A stretch of 64,000 bases of DNA from an uncultured Bacilli bacterium (lineage in GTDB: Bacteria; Bacillota_I; Bacilli_A; RF39; UBA660), in assembly GCA_934098395.1 (NCBI GenBank), contig CAKOOM010000003.1, positions 124,001 through 188,000 on the forward strand, given 5' to 3'. The notes below the pieces were generated by a model. That model saw only the letters and a list, made by a program, of their open reading frames with translations, had not been told where the DNA came from and searched no databases. Positions within the stretch are counted from its first letter, which is position 1. Every line of letters starts with the position of its first letter. Positions 16,057-25,077 of this stretch are shown piece after piece. A program made the translations under genes and the position numbers.

Positions 16057-16438
16057 TAATCAAAGTTCATCAAATACAATTATTCTCGGAGGAATAATAT
16101 TTGGAATATTTATCTATGTCTTAGCAATAAATATACTACCTAGTAATGTTAAAAGTGATTCATACTATTCCAAGGTAGATGAAGAGATGACTGCTAAAAT
16201 AGCTGATATAACATATAAAAATAAATTGCTAAATATCAAAACAGTTGGTTCTCCAGATTACATCTGTATAAAAACAACTAGAACTAATCCAAAAGTTACA
16301 TCTCCATGTTGGAAAAAAATAGAAAATAATAATTACTCATCATCTATTTATACTTATAAAGAATATTATATTTGGTTAATGGATTCAAATAAAGTTATTA
16401 GTTCCCCAACAAAATATAGTCTAGATTCATCATCATAA
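16046..16438 (+). CDS. small exported/membrane-anchored protein, unknown
   Basis: 130 residues from ATG 16046, with GGGGGTGAT at good spacing; it overlaps the ATPase stop by 11 nt. One N-terminal membrane segment (TIILGGIIFGIFIYVLAINIL) is followed by about 100 outward residues with two cysteines in ICIKTTRTNPKVTSPCWKK. Coupled to the P-type ATPase upstream, so it may accompany that pump, but no family is recognised. Confidence 0.6.
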   Translation: MKFNNQSSSNTIILGGIIFGIFIYVLAINILPSNVKSDSYYSKVDEEMTAKIADITYKNKLLNIKTVGSPDYICIKTTRTNPKVTSPCWKKIENNNYSSSIYTYKEYYIWLMDSNKVISSPTKYSLDSSS

Positions 16439-16449
16439 GGAGAATAATT

Positions 16450-16962
16450 ATGTATAACGCAAATGAAATGCCATTATCAAATAGAGAAGAACTAAAAGAT
16501 ATTCAAATAAAAGTATTAAATAATATTCCCATAACTATTGGAGAACGTTTAAAACTAGGTAGAGATAAAGTAGTAAGAGAAATTAATGGTTATCAATTAA
16601 AACCTAATTGTGTATATCGTGCTATAAGTCAAAGAACTCTAGAAAAATACCAAGAATATGGTTATATAGTAGGCAATGATCGTGAAGATGAGTATGTTGA
16701 GTATATTAAAGATGGAAAAATTTATAATAATAACCGTGGAGTAGATTGGTATCTAGGTGGAGCAGCTCCAGGATATGGAGAAATTATTCTTGAATGTCCG
16801 GCATATAAAGAATATTTTATTCCTGCATATGATAATGGCAGTGGTATGGCACTCGATCCTCTAGTAAGACATATGAAATCATCCGGAGCAAAAAATCCTG
16901 TTCCCCTAAGTATGATAACCAATATATTCTACATTCAAAAAGAAAAAAATCTAAAAAGATAA
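16450..16962 (+). CDS. conserved-looking soluble protein, unknown
   Basis: 170 residues, SD AAGGAGAATAATT. Conserved-looking features are CVYRAISQRTLEKYQEYGYI, DWYLGGAAPGYGEIILECPA and MALDPLVRHMKSSG. The arrangement of a Tyr-Arg-Ala start, a Gly-rich middle and an acidic end vaguely recalls ADP-ribosyltransferase-like folds, but I would not assign this. It is the last gene of the ATPase unit and is followed by a terminator. Confidence 0.6.
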   Translation: MYNANEMPLSNREELKDIQIKVLNNIPITIGERLKLGRDKVVREINGYQLKPNCVYRAISQRTLEKYQEYGYIVGNDREDEYVEYIKDGKIYNNNRGVDWYLGGAAPGYGEIILECPAYKEYFIPAYDNGSGMALDPLVRHMKSSGAKNPVPLSMITNIFYIQKEKNLKR

Positions 16963-16974
16963 TTTATAAGAGAA

Positions 16975-17000
16975 AAGGACTAAAACAGTCCTTCTTTTAA
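16975..17000 (+). terminator. intrinsic terminator
   Basis: AAGGACT, loop AAAAC, AGTCCTT, then CTTTT. The same 20-odd bases recur after the next gene at 17379-17403. Confidence 0.7.
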
Positions 17001-17036
17001 AAGTAAAAAATGTAATGACAAAATAATGTAAATGTA

Positions 17037-17065
17037 TTGACAATTTCTAAAAAATAACATACAAT
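17037..17065 (+). promoter_or_regulatory. promoter of relB-like gene
   Basis: TTGACA (17037-17042), 17-nt spacer, TACAAT (17060-17065), followed by the SD AAAGGAGGGG. Confidence 0.65.
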
Positions 17066-17085
17066 TATATCAAAGGAGGGGTAAT

Positions 17086-17379
17086 ATGAATAGTATACCT
17101 AACACTACAAATTTAAATGTTAGAGTAGATTCTACACTTAAACAAGAAAGCGATAAATTATTTAAAAATTTAGGTTTAAATATGAGTACTGCAATTAATA
17201 TGTTTTTAACCAAATGTGTTAAAACATCAAGTATCCCTTTTAAAATTGAAGAACCTACTCCGAGTAAAGAACTAGAAAAAGCATTAAAAGAACTAGATTA
17301 TATGATGAAACATCCTGATAAATACAAAGCTTATAATTCAGTTGAAGAATTATTTAAAAAATTAGATAAAAATAATTAA
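17086..17379 (+). CDS. RelB/DinJ-family antitoxin, orphan
   Basis: 97 residues. The N-terminus (NLNVRVDSTLKQESDKLFKNLGLNMSTAINMFLTKCV) is a typical RelB/DinJ ribbon-helix-helix, followed by a charged tail that would bind a toxin. No RelE/YafQ-type toxin lies on either side; the gene sits alone between two identical terminators with its own strong promoter. It may be a solitary antitoxin, a regulator, or the remnant of a two-gene module. Confidence 0.82.
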   Translation: MNSIPNTTNLNVRVDSTLKQESDKLFKNLGLNMSTAINMFLTKCVKTSSIPFKIEEPTPSKELEKALKELDYMMKHPDKYKAYNSVEELFKKLDKNN

Positions 17380-17403
17380 AGGACTAAAACAGTCCTTCTT
17401 TTC
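17379..17403 (+). terminator. intrinsic terminator, duplicate of 16975-17000
   Basis: AAGGACT, AAAAC, AGTCCTT, CTTTT; identical stem and loop to the one upstream of the relB-like gene. Confidence 0.7.
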
Positions 17404-17429
17404 ATATATTTACATAGGTGAATAAACAT

Positions 17430-18491
17430 ATGAAAAAAATATTATTACTATTATTCGTAATGTTATCTTTGATATACACGCCAAGAGTAAATGCTTCAAC
17501 CGAATCAGCTACTAGCTATGTCTTATTAGACCAAGATACCAATAGAGTATTACTGTCAAAAAACAAAGATAAGCCAATGTTAATAGCATCTATTACCAAG
17601 ATAATGACCTGTATTATAGCCTTAGAAAATAAAAACATTTCTGATCTTGTAGTCGTAGATGATTCCATTAAAGAAAGCTATGGTTCAGGTATTTATATCT
17701 CCGTAGGAGAAGAAATAACCCTAAAAGATTTACTATATGGATTAATGCTTCGTAGCGGAAATGATGCTGCTATTATGATAAGTACCTATGTCTCCGGTTC
17801 CGTTGACTCCTTCGTAGATCTAATGAATCAAAAAGCCAAAGAAATAGGTATGAAAAATACTGTCTTCCATAATCCAAGCGGACTAGATAATAATACCATT
17901 GGTAATACCTCAACCGCATATGATATGGCCTTATTAACTAGCTATGCCATGCAAAATAAAACATATAGAGAAATAGTTAAAACAAAAAAATATACTGCAA
18001 AAACAAATCTAAAAACATATATTTGGCACAATAAAAACAAACTCTTACAATATGACTACATTACCGGAGGAAAAACGGGATATACTGAAAAAGCCAAAAG
18101 AACTCTCGTATCAACCGCTAGTAAAAATAATTTAAATCTAGTCGTAGTAACCATAAAAGATTCAGATGATTGGAATACTCATAAATCTCTCTATGAATAT
18201 GCCTTTGATAATTATAAATCTTATAATATTTTAAATAAAAAAACTTTCAGTATTCCTAAAGATAAATACTATGATTCCCTTTATATCAAAAATGATGTAT
18301 CTATAATTTTAAACATTAACGAAACAAAGAATGTTATATCTCACATAAAATTAGAAAAAAAGAAACATTATAAAAATAATGAAAAAGTAGGTACTAGTTA
18401 TATTTATGTAGGAAAAAAATTAGTTCATAAAGAAGACATATATGCTAGAAAAACAAATAAAAAAGAAAGTATTTTTAAGAGAATATTTTAA
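17430..18491 (+). CDS. dacB: D-alanyl-D-alanine carboxypeptidase (DacB/DacF type)
   Basis: 353 residues from ATG 17430, with AGGTG 9 nt before it; an in-frame GTG at 17418 falls in the SD. Signal peptide KKILLLLFVMLSLIYTPRVNA. Penicillin-binding motifs: SITK (S54), SGN in LRSGNDAA and KTG in GGKTGYTEKA. It trims D-Ala from peptidoglycan stem peptides. The order dacB-spmA-spmB is that of the B. subtilis sporulation operon in which PBP5* (DacB) controls cortex cross-linking, so a cortex role is likely. spmA starts directly after the stop codon. Confidence 0.88.
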   Translation: MKKILLLLFVMLSLIYTPRVNASTESATSYVLLDQDTNRVLLSKNKDKPMLIASITKIMTCIIALENKNISDLVVVDDSIKESYGSGIYISVGEEITLKDLLYGLMLRSGNDAAIMISTYVSGSVDSFVDLMNQKAKEIGMKNTVFHNPSGLDNNTIGNTSTAYDMALLTSYAMQNKTYREIVKTKKYTAKTNLKTYIWHNKNKLLQYDYITGGKTGYTEKAKRTLVSTASKNNLNLVVVTIKDSDDWNTHKSLYEYAFDNYKSYNILNKKTFSIPKDKYYDSLYIKNDVSIILNINETKNVISHIKLEKKKHYKNNEKVGTSYIYVGKKLVHKEDIYARKTNKKESIFKRIF

Positions 18492-19070
18492 ATGATTAAT
18501 TATATCTTTGCCTTCTTTTTTATAACTGGTATTTTTTATAGTATACTAACTAATACTAATATTAGTAATGAAATGTTACTTGCTTCATCAACCTCCATAA
18601 AATTAATCTTTTCAATTTTACCTGTTATGTGTCTTTGGTTAGGTATAATGAATGTTGCTAAAAAAAGTGGTCTATTAGACACTATTGCCAAGTATATTAC
18701 TCCCATATTAAAAATAATATTCCCAGAAATTCCCAAAAACAGTCCATGCTTTTCCTACATTGCAACTAATATTACTATGAATGTTTTAGGACTTGGTAAC
18801 GCCGCCACACCATTTGGTCTAAAAGCTATCAAAGAAATGCAAGAATTAAATAAACAAAAAGATACTGCTACAAGAAGTATGATAACGTTTCTTGTTATAA
18901 ATACTGCTTCAGTTACTATCATGCCAACTACCATAATAAGTATGCGTATAATGTATAAAAGCATTACTCCTGAATCAATTATTCCCTATATAATAATAAC
19001 CTCTACATTGTCTTGTTTAATTGGATTAATAATAGATAGATTATACTATCTAGTGATGAGAAAATGTTAA
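18492..19070 (+). CDS. spmA: spore maturation protein A
   Basis: 192 residues, nucleoside-recognition (gate) domain family, about five membrane segments. ITMNVLGLGNAATPFGLKAIKEMQ and FLVINTASVTIMPTTIISMR match SpmA. It starts immediately after dacB and its end overlaps spmB (ATGTTAA). SpmA/SpmB are needed for full dehydration of the spore core in Bacillus. Confidence 0.88.
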   Translation: MINYIFAFFFITGIFYSILTNTNISNEMLLASSTSIKLIFSILPVMCLWLGIMNVAKKSGLLDTIAKYITPILKIIFPEIPKNSPCFSYIATNITMNVLGLGNAATPFGLKAIKEMQELNKQKDTATRSMITFLVINTASVTIMPTTIISMRIMYKSITPESIIPYIIITSTLSCLIGLIIDRLYYLVMRKC

Positions 19071-19567
19071 ATATCTCTATTTATATTATTCCTATAATTA
19101 CCCTAATAGTAATAATTCATGCTCTTATAAAAAAAGTAAATATTTATGATGAGTTTATTATTGGTGTTAAAGAAGGACTTCAAATGTCTTTAAATATCTT
19201 TCCATCAATGTTTGCAATTATAATAAGCGTTACAGTCTTTACTAAGAGTAATCTTCTAACAGATTTAATTAGTGTATTAAATATAACAATATTTCCCAAA
19301 GAAATAATTCCTATAGCCTTATTACGACCAATCTCCTCATCATCTTCTCTAATGCTTTTAAATAATATCTTAGCTACTTATGGACCAGATTCCAAAATAG
19401 GTTTAATCTCATCAATAATAACTGGTAGTACAGATACAACCATCTATATTATAGCCATCTATTATCAATCAGTAAAAATAACTAAAACAAAACAATCTCT
19501 TTTAATAGGCTTATTAGCAGACTTAGCATGTGTAATTATAAGTATAATAATTGTTAATATAATATAA
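19064..19567 (+). CDS. spmB: spore maturation protein B
   Basis: 167 residues, membrane protein of the same gate-domain family: FIIGVKEGLQMSLNIFPSMFAIIISVTVF near the start and LRPISSSSSLMLLNNILATYGPDS in the middle. It works with SpmA in spore core dehydration. Last gene of the dacB-spmA-spmB operon; a hairpin (around 19572-19600) follows and overlaps the convergent small gene. Confidence 0.87.
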   Translation: MLNISIYIIPIITLIVIIHALIKKVNIYDEFIIGVKEGLQMSLNIFPSMFAIIISVTVFTKSNLLTDLISVLNITIFPKEIIPIALLRPISSSSSLMLLNNILATYGPDSKIGLISSIITGSTDTTIYIIAIYYQSVKITKTKQSLLIGLLADLACVIISIIIVNII

Positions 19568-19583
19568 AAAATAAAAGCAACCA

Positions 19584-19706
19584 TTAAAGGTTACTTTTAT
19601 TTAGGTTGTTCTGATTCATGTTATTATTAGATTCATGACAACTATTAGAGTTATTCATAGAATTACTACATGAATTAGTCTTTTTAGCCTTTTTATTCTT
19701 AGCCAT
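19584..19706 (-). CDS. 40-residue Lys/Asn/Ser-rich protein, SASP-like composition
   Basis: Minus-strand ATG preceded by GGGTGATAAAA, an SD of the local type. The product begins MAKNKKAKKTNSC and is rich in N, S and K with two cysteines and no hydrophobic stretch. Small, basic, Asn-rich proteins of this kind are frequent among minor small acid-soluble spore proteins, and the convergent neighbour is spmB, so a spore protein is a reasonable guess. No family assignment is possible from sequence alone. Confidence 0.5.
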   Translation of the reverse strand: MAKNKKAKKTNSCSNSMNNSNSCHESNNNMNQNNLNKSNL

Positions 19707-19810
19707 TTTTATCACCCAATAGTATTATTAACTAATTATAATCTTTTATGTATTAAATACTAGTATTTTTTTAATTTTTTTGATAAAATAACTAATAAGG
19801 AAGTGAGTAC

Positions 19811-22306
19811 ATGATAAGTATATTTAAAAAGTTATTCGATAACGAATACAAAGAATTAAAAAGATTTAACGAAATAGCTACAAAAATAGATGCTCTAGAT
19901 GAAGAGTATAGTAAATTAACTGATAAAAAATTAGCCGCTAAAACAGATGAATTTAAAAAAAGATTAGCTGATGGTGAAGACCTTGAAGATATCCTTGTAG
20001 AAGCTTTTGCTACAATTCGTGAAGCTGCATATCGTATTATTGGTGAAAAAGCATATTTTTGCCAATTAGTAGGTGGACTAGCTATTCACTATGGTAACAT
20101 TGCTGAAATGAAAACTGGTGAAGGAAAAACTTTAACAACAATTTTCCCAGCCTATGTTAATGCCCTAACCGGATTAGGAGTACACGTAGTAACTGTTAAT
20201 GAATACCTAACTACCAGAAATGCTGAATGGATGGGACCAGTATTTAATTTTCTAGGTTTAACCGTAGGTATTAACTTAAGAGATTTATCTCCAAAAGAAA
20301 AACAAGAAGTATATAATTGCGATATTATGTATACTACTAATAACGAATTAGGATTCGATTATTTAAGAGATAATATGGTAGTACGTGCCGAAGATAGAGT
20401 AGGAAGAAAATTAAATTACTGTATCATCGATGAAGTAGACTCAGTTTTAATAGATGAAGCCAGAACACCATTAATAATTTCTGGTGGTGTAATGCAAAAT
20501 GTTAATTTATTCGAACAAGCAGATATGTTTGCTAAATCACTTACAGAAAATGAAGACTATATCAAAGATGAAAAAACAAGAAGTATTTCCTTAACAGATG
20601 AAGGAAGCCATAAATGTGAAAGAATATTTAAAATTGATAATTTATATGATATAAATAATACTGCACTAGTACATCATATAAATCTAGCCCTAAAAGCTAA
20701 CTATTTTATGAAAAAAGATGTTGACTATGTTGTTCAAGATGGTGAAATAGTAATTGTCGATCAATTTACTGGTCGTCTAATGAAAGGAAGAGCATATTCT
20801 GAAGGACTTCATCAAGCTATCGAAGCTAAAGAACATGTAAAAATAAATCAAGAAACAAAAACCCTAGCAACAATTACATTCCAAAATCTATTTAGAATGT
20901 ATAATAAATTATCTGGAATGACTGGAACAGCTAAAACCGAAGAAGAAGAATTTAGAAACATTTATAATATGTATGTTATAACTATTCCTACAAATAAACC
21001 AGTTATTCGTGAAGATGCTACAGATTTATTATATCCAGGTAAAGAAGGAAAATACAATGCAATTTTAAGAGTAGTCGAAGAACGTCATAAATTAGGTCAA
21101 CCAATCTTAATTGGTACAATAGCTATTGAAACAAGTGAATTAATAAGTAAAATGTTAACTAAAAAAAGAATTAAACACGAAGTATTAAACGCTAAAAATC
21201 ATGCTCGTGAAGCTGAAATAATAGCTCATGCTGGTGAAATTGGAGCAGTAACCATTGCAACCAATATGGCAGGACGTGGAACAGATATCAAGTTAGGTCC
21301 TGGTGTAAAAGAACTTGGTGGTCTATGTGTAATTGGAACAGAAAGACACGAATCAAGACGTATTGATAACCAGTTACGTGGTCGTGCCGGAAGACAAGGA
21401 GATCCAGGATTTAGTCAATTCTTTGTTTCATTCGAAGATGATTTATTAATAAGATTCGGATCTGATAAATATAAACAAATGATGGCTAATATTGGTTTTA
21501 CCGGTGATCAAGCTATAAGAAACAGTATGTTTGCTAAAACCGTAGAAACAGCCCAAAAAAGAGTTGAAGGAAATAACTTCGACATAAGAAAACATCTACT
21601 TAGTTACGACGATGTTATGAATAACCAAAGAGCAATTATTTATGAAAGAAGAAATGAAATATTAGATAATGAATCTATTCATGAAACAGTTCTTGGTGGT
21701 TTTAAAGATTATATTACAAATTTAGTAATGTCTCACTTAATAGAAAACAAAAATCTTCAAGATAACGACTATGACGAAATACTTGAAGCATCTAACGAAA
21801 ACTTATTAAAAAGATATCGTCTAAATTTATCAGAAATCAAAGGAAAACAATCCGATGAAGTAATAGATATAATTTATGAAAAAGTTCTAAAAGATTATGA
21901 AGAAAAACTAAAAGAAGTCCCAATAGAAATAGTTAATGAATTTGAAAAAGCTATCTCATTAAGAGTAATAGATCGTAACTGGATGGAACATATTAGTACC
22001 ATGAGTCATTTACGTGAAGGTGTAGGACTAAGAGGATATGCCAATGTAAATCCATTACAAGCATATACCAGTGAAGGATATGAACTATTTGATAATATGT
22101 TAAATAAAATAAATAGCGAAATAAGTATCTATTTATTAAAATCAGAAATACGTCAAAATACAGAAAGAAAAGAAGTAGTAAAAAAAGTAATAACTAACGA
22201 TGGTAAAGAAACAGTAAAAAAATCAAAAAAATCTAGCAAAGTTGGCAGAAATGATCCATGTCCATGCGGTTCTGGTAAAAAATATAAACAATGCTGTGGT
22301 AAGTAA
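19811..22306 (+). CDS. secA: preprotein translocase ATPase SecA
   Basis: 831 residues, full length. Walker A region MKTGEGKTLT, DEVDSVLIDEARTPLIISG, the GRLMKGRAYSEGLHQAIEAKE helicase region, TNMAGRGTDIKLG and the QLRGRAGRQGD motif are all present. The C-terminus ends with the zinc-binding SEC-C motif GRNDPCPCGSGKKYKQCCG, which binds SecB or ribosomes. SecA drives proteins through SecYEG; SecDF at 5104 completes transport. SD AAGGAAGTGAG. A strong terminator follows. Confidence 0.97.
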   Translation: MISIFKKLFDNEYKELKRFNEIATKIDALDEEYSKLTDKKLAAKTDEFKKRLADGEDLEDILVEAFATIREAAYRIIGEKAYFCQLVGGLAIHYGNIAEMKTGEGKTLTTIFPAYVNALTGLGVHVVTVNEYLTTRNAEWMGPVFNFLGLTVGINLRDLSPKEKQEVYNCDIMYTTNNELGFDYLRDNMVVRAEDRVGRKLNYCIIDEVDSVLIDEARTPLIISGGVMQNVNLFEQADMFAKSLTENEDYIKDEKTRSISLTDEGSHKCERIFKIDNLYDINNTALVHHINLALKANYFMKKDVDYVVQDGEIVIVDQFTGRLMKGRAYSEGLHQAIEAKEHVKINQETKTLATITFQNLFRMYNKLSGMTGTAKTEEEEFRNIYNMYVITIPTNKPVIREDATDLLYPGKEGKYNAILRVVEERHKLGQPILIGTIAIETSELISKMLTKKRIKHEVLNAKNHAREAEIIAHAGEIGAVTIATNMAGRGTDIKLGPGVKELGGLCVIGTERHESRRIDNQLRGRAGRQGDPGFSQFFVSFEDDLLIRFGSDKYKQMMANIGFTGDQAIRNSMFAKTVETAQKRVEGNNFDIRKHLLSYDDVMNNQRAIIYERRNEILDNESIHETVLGGFKDYITNLVMSHLIENKNLQDNDYDEILEASNENLLKRYRLNLSEIKGKQSDEVIDIIYEKVLKDYEEKLKEVPIEIVNEFEKAISLRVIDRNWMEHISTMSHLREGVGLRGYANVNPLQAYTSEGYELFDNMLNKINSEISIYLLKSEIRQNTERKEVVKKVITNDGKETVKKSKKSSKVGRNDPCPCGSGKKYKQCCGK

Positions 22307-22353
22307 TTATAAAATAAATATATAAAAAAAATATTGAAAATTTGTTGAAAAAT

Positions 22354-22396
22354 AAAAAGTGTGGACATGCTATATTTGTCCACACTTTTTAAATTT
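22354..22396 (+). terminator. strong intrinsic terminator between secA and rhuM
   Basis: Perfect 14-bp arms AAAAAGTGTGGACA and TGTCCACACTTTTT with a 9-nt loop. It ends secA transcription and may also work in reverse. Confidence 0.75.
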
Positions 22397-22412
22397 AAAA
22401 AGGAGGTTTTTA

Positions 22413-23420
22413 ATGGAAGAAAAAAATAATATTGTAATATATCAATTAGAAGATGGTAAAACAAAAATAGATGTAAAACTTGAAGATGAAACCGTATGGT
22501 TATCACAACAACAGATGGCAGACCTATATGATACGACTAAACAAAATATAAGCTCACATATCAAAAATATCTTTGATGAAGAAGAATTAGACATAAATTC
22601 AACTGTCAAGGAATTTTTGACAGTTCAAAAAGAAGGAACCCGAAAAGTTGAAAGAAAAGTTAAATATTACAATTTAGATATGATTATATCTTTAGGATAT
22701 AGAATAAAATCAAAAGTAGCTACTAATTTTAGAAGATGGGCGACTGAAAGATTAAAAGAATATATGATTAAAGGCTTCACTATGGATGATGAAAGACTTA
22801 AAGGCAATGGTGGAGGTAATTATTGGAAAGAATTACTTGCCAGAATTAAAGATATTAGGTCATCAGAAAAAGTATTATATAGACAAGTTCTTGATTTGTA
22901 TGCCACAGCAATTGATTATAATCCTAAAGACAGTAAATCAATTGAATTTTTTAAAATTGTTCAAAATAAACTTCACTATGCTGCCCACGGACATACAGCC
23001 CCTGAAGTAATATATGAAAGAGCAGATTCTGATAAACCTTTTATGGGATTAACTACTTTTAAAGGTGATTTGCCAATAATGAGTGATGTCGTAATTGCTA
23101 AAAATTATTTGACTGAAGAAGAATTGAAAATTTTAAATAATTTAGTATCTGGATATTTTGATTTTGCCGAAATACAAGCAATTAGACACAATCCAATGCA
23201 TATGGATGATTATATTAAACAACTAGATACAATCCTTTCTAGTACTGGAGAAAAGTTACTTGTTGGAGCAGGTACAGTTAGTCATGACAAAGCAATTGAA
23301 AAAGCAAAAGATGAATATAAGAAATATCAAGTAAAAACAATAAGCCCAGTTGAAAAAGAATATTTAGAAACATTAAAAACGATAAGTCATAAAATTGATG
23401 ATAAAGCAAAGAATGAATAG
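22413..23420 (+). CDS. rhuM: RhuM-family protein
   Basis: 335 residues from ATG 22413 behind AAAGGAGG. The family pattern is clear: VWLSQQQMADLYDTTKQNISSHIKNI, an N-terminal helix-turn-helix-like part, YYNLDMIISLGYRIKSKVATNFRRWAT, RIKDIRSSEKVLYRQVLDLYATAIDY and the C-terminal part with QNKLHYAAHGHTAPE and FAEIQAIRHNPMHMDDYI. RhuM proteins are common in bacteria and phages, are carried on mobile regions, and have no firmly known role. A truncated paralogue lies at 46415-47008, where the C-terminal domain is missing. Confidence 0.88.
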   Translation: MEEKNNIVIYQLEDGKTKIDVKLEDETVWLSQQQMADLYDTTKQNISSHIKNIFDEEELDINSTVKEFLTVQKEGTRKVERKVKYYNLDMIISLGYRIKSKVATNFRRWATERLKEYMIKGFTMDDERLKGNGGGNYWKELLARIKDIRSSEKVLYRQVLDLYATAIDYNPKDSKSIEFFKIVQNKLHYAAHGHTAPEVIYERADSDKPFMGLTTFKGDLPIMSDVVIAKNYLTEEELKILNNLVSGYFDFAEIQAIRHNPMHMDDYIKQLDTILSSTGEKLLVGAGTVSHDKAIEKAKDEYKKYQVKTISPVEKEYLETLKTISHKIDDKAKNE

Positions 23421-23528
23421 CATTGCATAAATAAAAGACTTGAAATCTTTTTGTTATTTGTATTTTTTTAGTGATTTTGGGGCTTTTTATCAATAATTAA
23501 ATTAAAAATAAGTATAAGGAGGAAAAAT

Positions 23529-23933
23529 ATGAATGTTGTTGGAACGATGTTTTTTAAAAACGAAAAATTATTAATAGATAAACCAAGAAAAAGGCCAACA
23601 TATCAAATGATTGGTGGTAGGGTTGAGGAAGGTGAAACACCATTAGAAGCTGCAATTAGAGAATGTCATGAAGAATTAGGAAGTGAAGCAATATTTGATA
23701 GTTCATTAATAGAGTTGGTAATGGAATTTGACGAGATAGCAACAAGTGATGGTATAACTCCAATTCATTTCTACGTTTTTAAATATAATGGAATATTAGA
23801 AGGAAAATTAAACACATCAGATGAAATCGAAAACTTTAAATGGTATGAATCTGCAGATGGAGATACGATGCTTTCAAATACATTAAAAAATGAAGTTATT
23901 CCATACTGTCTAAAAAAGAATTTTATAAAATAG
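23529..23933 (+). CDS. Nudix hydrolase
   Basis: 134 residues, SD AAGGAGG. The Nudix box reads GGRVEEGETPLEAAIRECHE followed by ELG, matching GX5EX7REUXEEXGU. These enzymes hydrolyse nucleoside diphosphates linked to another group, using Mg2+ bound by the box glutamates; substrate not predictable. It stands alone, with no shared operon. Confidence 0.88.
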   Translation: MNVVGTMFFKNEKLLIDKPRKRPTYQMIGGRVEEGETPLEAAIRECHEELGSEAIFDSSLIELVMEFDEIATSDGITPIHFYVFKYNGILEGKLNTSDEIENFKWYESADGDTMLSNTLKNEVIPYCLKKNFIK

Positions 23934-24089
23934 TTTTATTATGTATATTTTTTATAATAGAATTATTAAATCAATTTTCTTAACTAAATGTAAAATTTAT
24001 CTAAGTTGTAATTAATTAAAATTATTTTAGATGTTTTTGCCTAAATCACTCTTAAAATATAGTGTGATTAAAAAGGAAAGGATAATTTC

Positions 24090-24995
24090 ATGGATAAAAT
24101 TATAGATTTAATAGTAAGAAACAATGAATTATTATTTGGAACAAACCCAAGTATTGAAAAAATTAATGTTGGATTTACAAACACTTTATATAAAATAAAT
24201 GATTCTTATATAGTTAAAATATGTACTGATATAGATAACGAAGAAGCATTTAAAAAAGAAATTGTTTTTTATAACTCTAATAAAGATAATATCTTAATTC
24301 CTAAATTATATTATTCAAGTACAGATAAAAAAGATGTTCCATACTTTTATGAGATTCTTGAAAAAATAAATGGTGTGTCTCTATATAATGTTTGGCATAC
24401 TTATACCGAAAAGCAAAGAGAAAATATAATAAAACAATTATGTGACGCCATGAAACAAATGCACAACATTAAAGGTAGGAGATATAATTGGCCTGAATAT
24501 ATGAAAAAAAAGTTTAATCTTTTATATGAACAAGCCAAAAAATTAAATATTTTTAATGATGAGGAACAAGGACTATTAAATCAAGCATATTCTAATTTTG
24601 ACAAGTACCTTGAATCTAATGAGTTCGTTTTAGTTCATAATGATCTTCACTTTGATAATATACTAGTGGATAATGGTAACATTAAAATAATAGATTTTGA
24701 AAGATCAATGTATGCACCAAGAGATTTTGAATTAGACATATTTTATAGAATGATAAGAAAACCATGGAAATTTGCCAGTGAAGAAACTGAAAAATATACA
24801 GAAATTAGTCAATACTCAAATATAATGCTATATGTTAATAAATACTATCCTGAATTAATTAATACTCCAAATTTACATGAAAGATTAAGAATATATGATA
24901 TGGTTTATTTTCTAGAACAATTAATAGAACATCCTGAACTAGATGAATTAAAAAACGATGTATTAATAGCAACAAATGGAGTTGAATCAAAATAA
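24090..24995 (+). CDS. aminoglycoside phosphotransferase-family kinase
   Basis: 301 residues. The APH fold is shown by FVLVHNDLHFDNILVDNGNIKIIDFERS, combining the catalytic loop HNDLHFDN with the Mg2+-binding DFE, and by KINDSYIVKI near the N-terminus for the ATP lobe. Family members phosphorylate aminoglycosides, choline, homoserine or other small alcohols. Nothing here identifies the substrate, and a resistance role should not be assumed. Confidence 0.82.
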   Translation: MDKIIDLIVRNNELLFGTNPSIEKINVGFTNTLYKINDSYIVKICTDIDNEEAFKKEIVFYNSNKDNILIPKLYYSSTDKKDVPYFYEILEKINGVSLYNVWHTYTEKQRENIIKQLCDAMKQMHNIKGRRYNWPEYMKKKFNLLYEQAKKLNIFNDEEQGLLNQAYSNFDKYLESNEFVLVHNDLHFDNILVDNGNIKIIDFERSMYAPRDFELDIFYRMIRKPWKFASEETEKYTEISQYSNIMLYVNKYYPELINTPNLHERLRIYDMVYFLEQLIEHPELDELKNDVLIATNGVESK

Positions 24996-25077
24996 ATATA
25001 ACAAAATTTCATAAATAAAAGTTAAGTAAAAACTGTATTATTTATGTTATAATATTCGATACAACGGTGGTGATATA

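Noticed and set aside
17086..17379. Complete RelBE toxin-antitoxin module
   Set aside because: The next gene is dacB after a terminator, and the preceding one ends in a terminator; no toxin frame is found between them.
24090..24995. Aminoglycoside resistance gene
   Set aside because: Only the general APH kinase fold is supported; the family acts on many substrates and nothing in the context indicates resistance.
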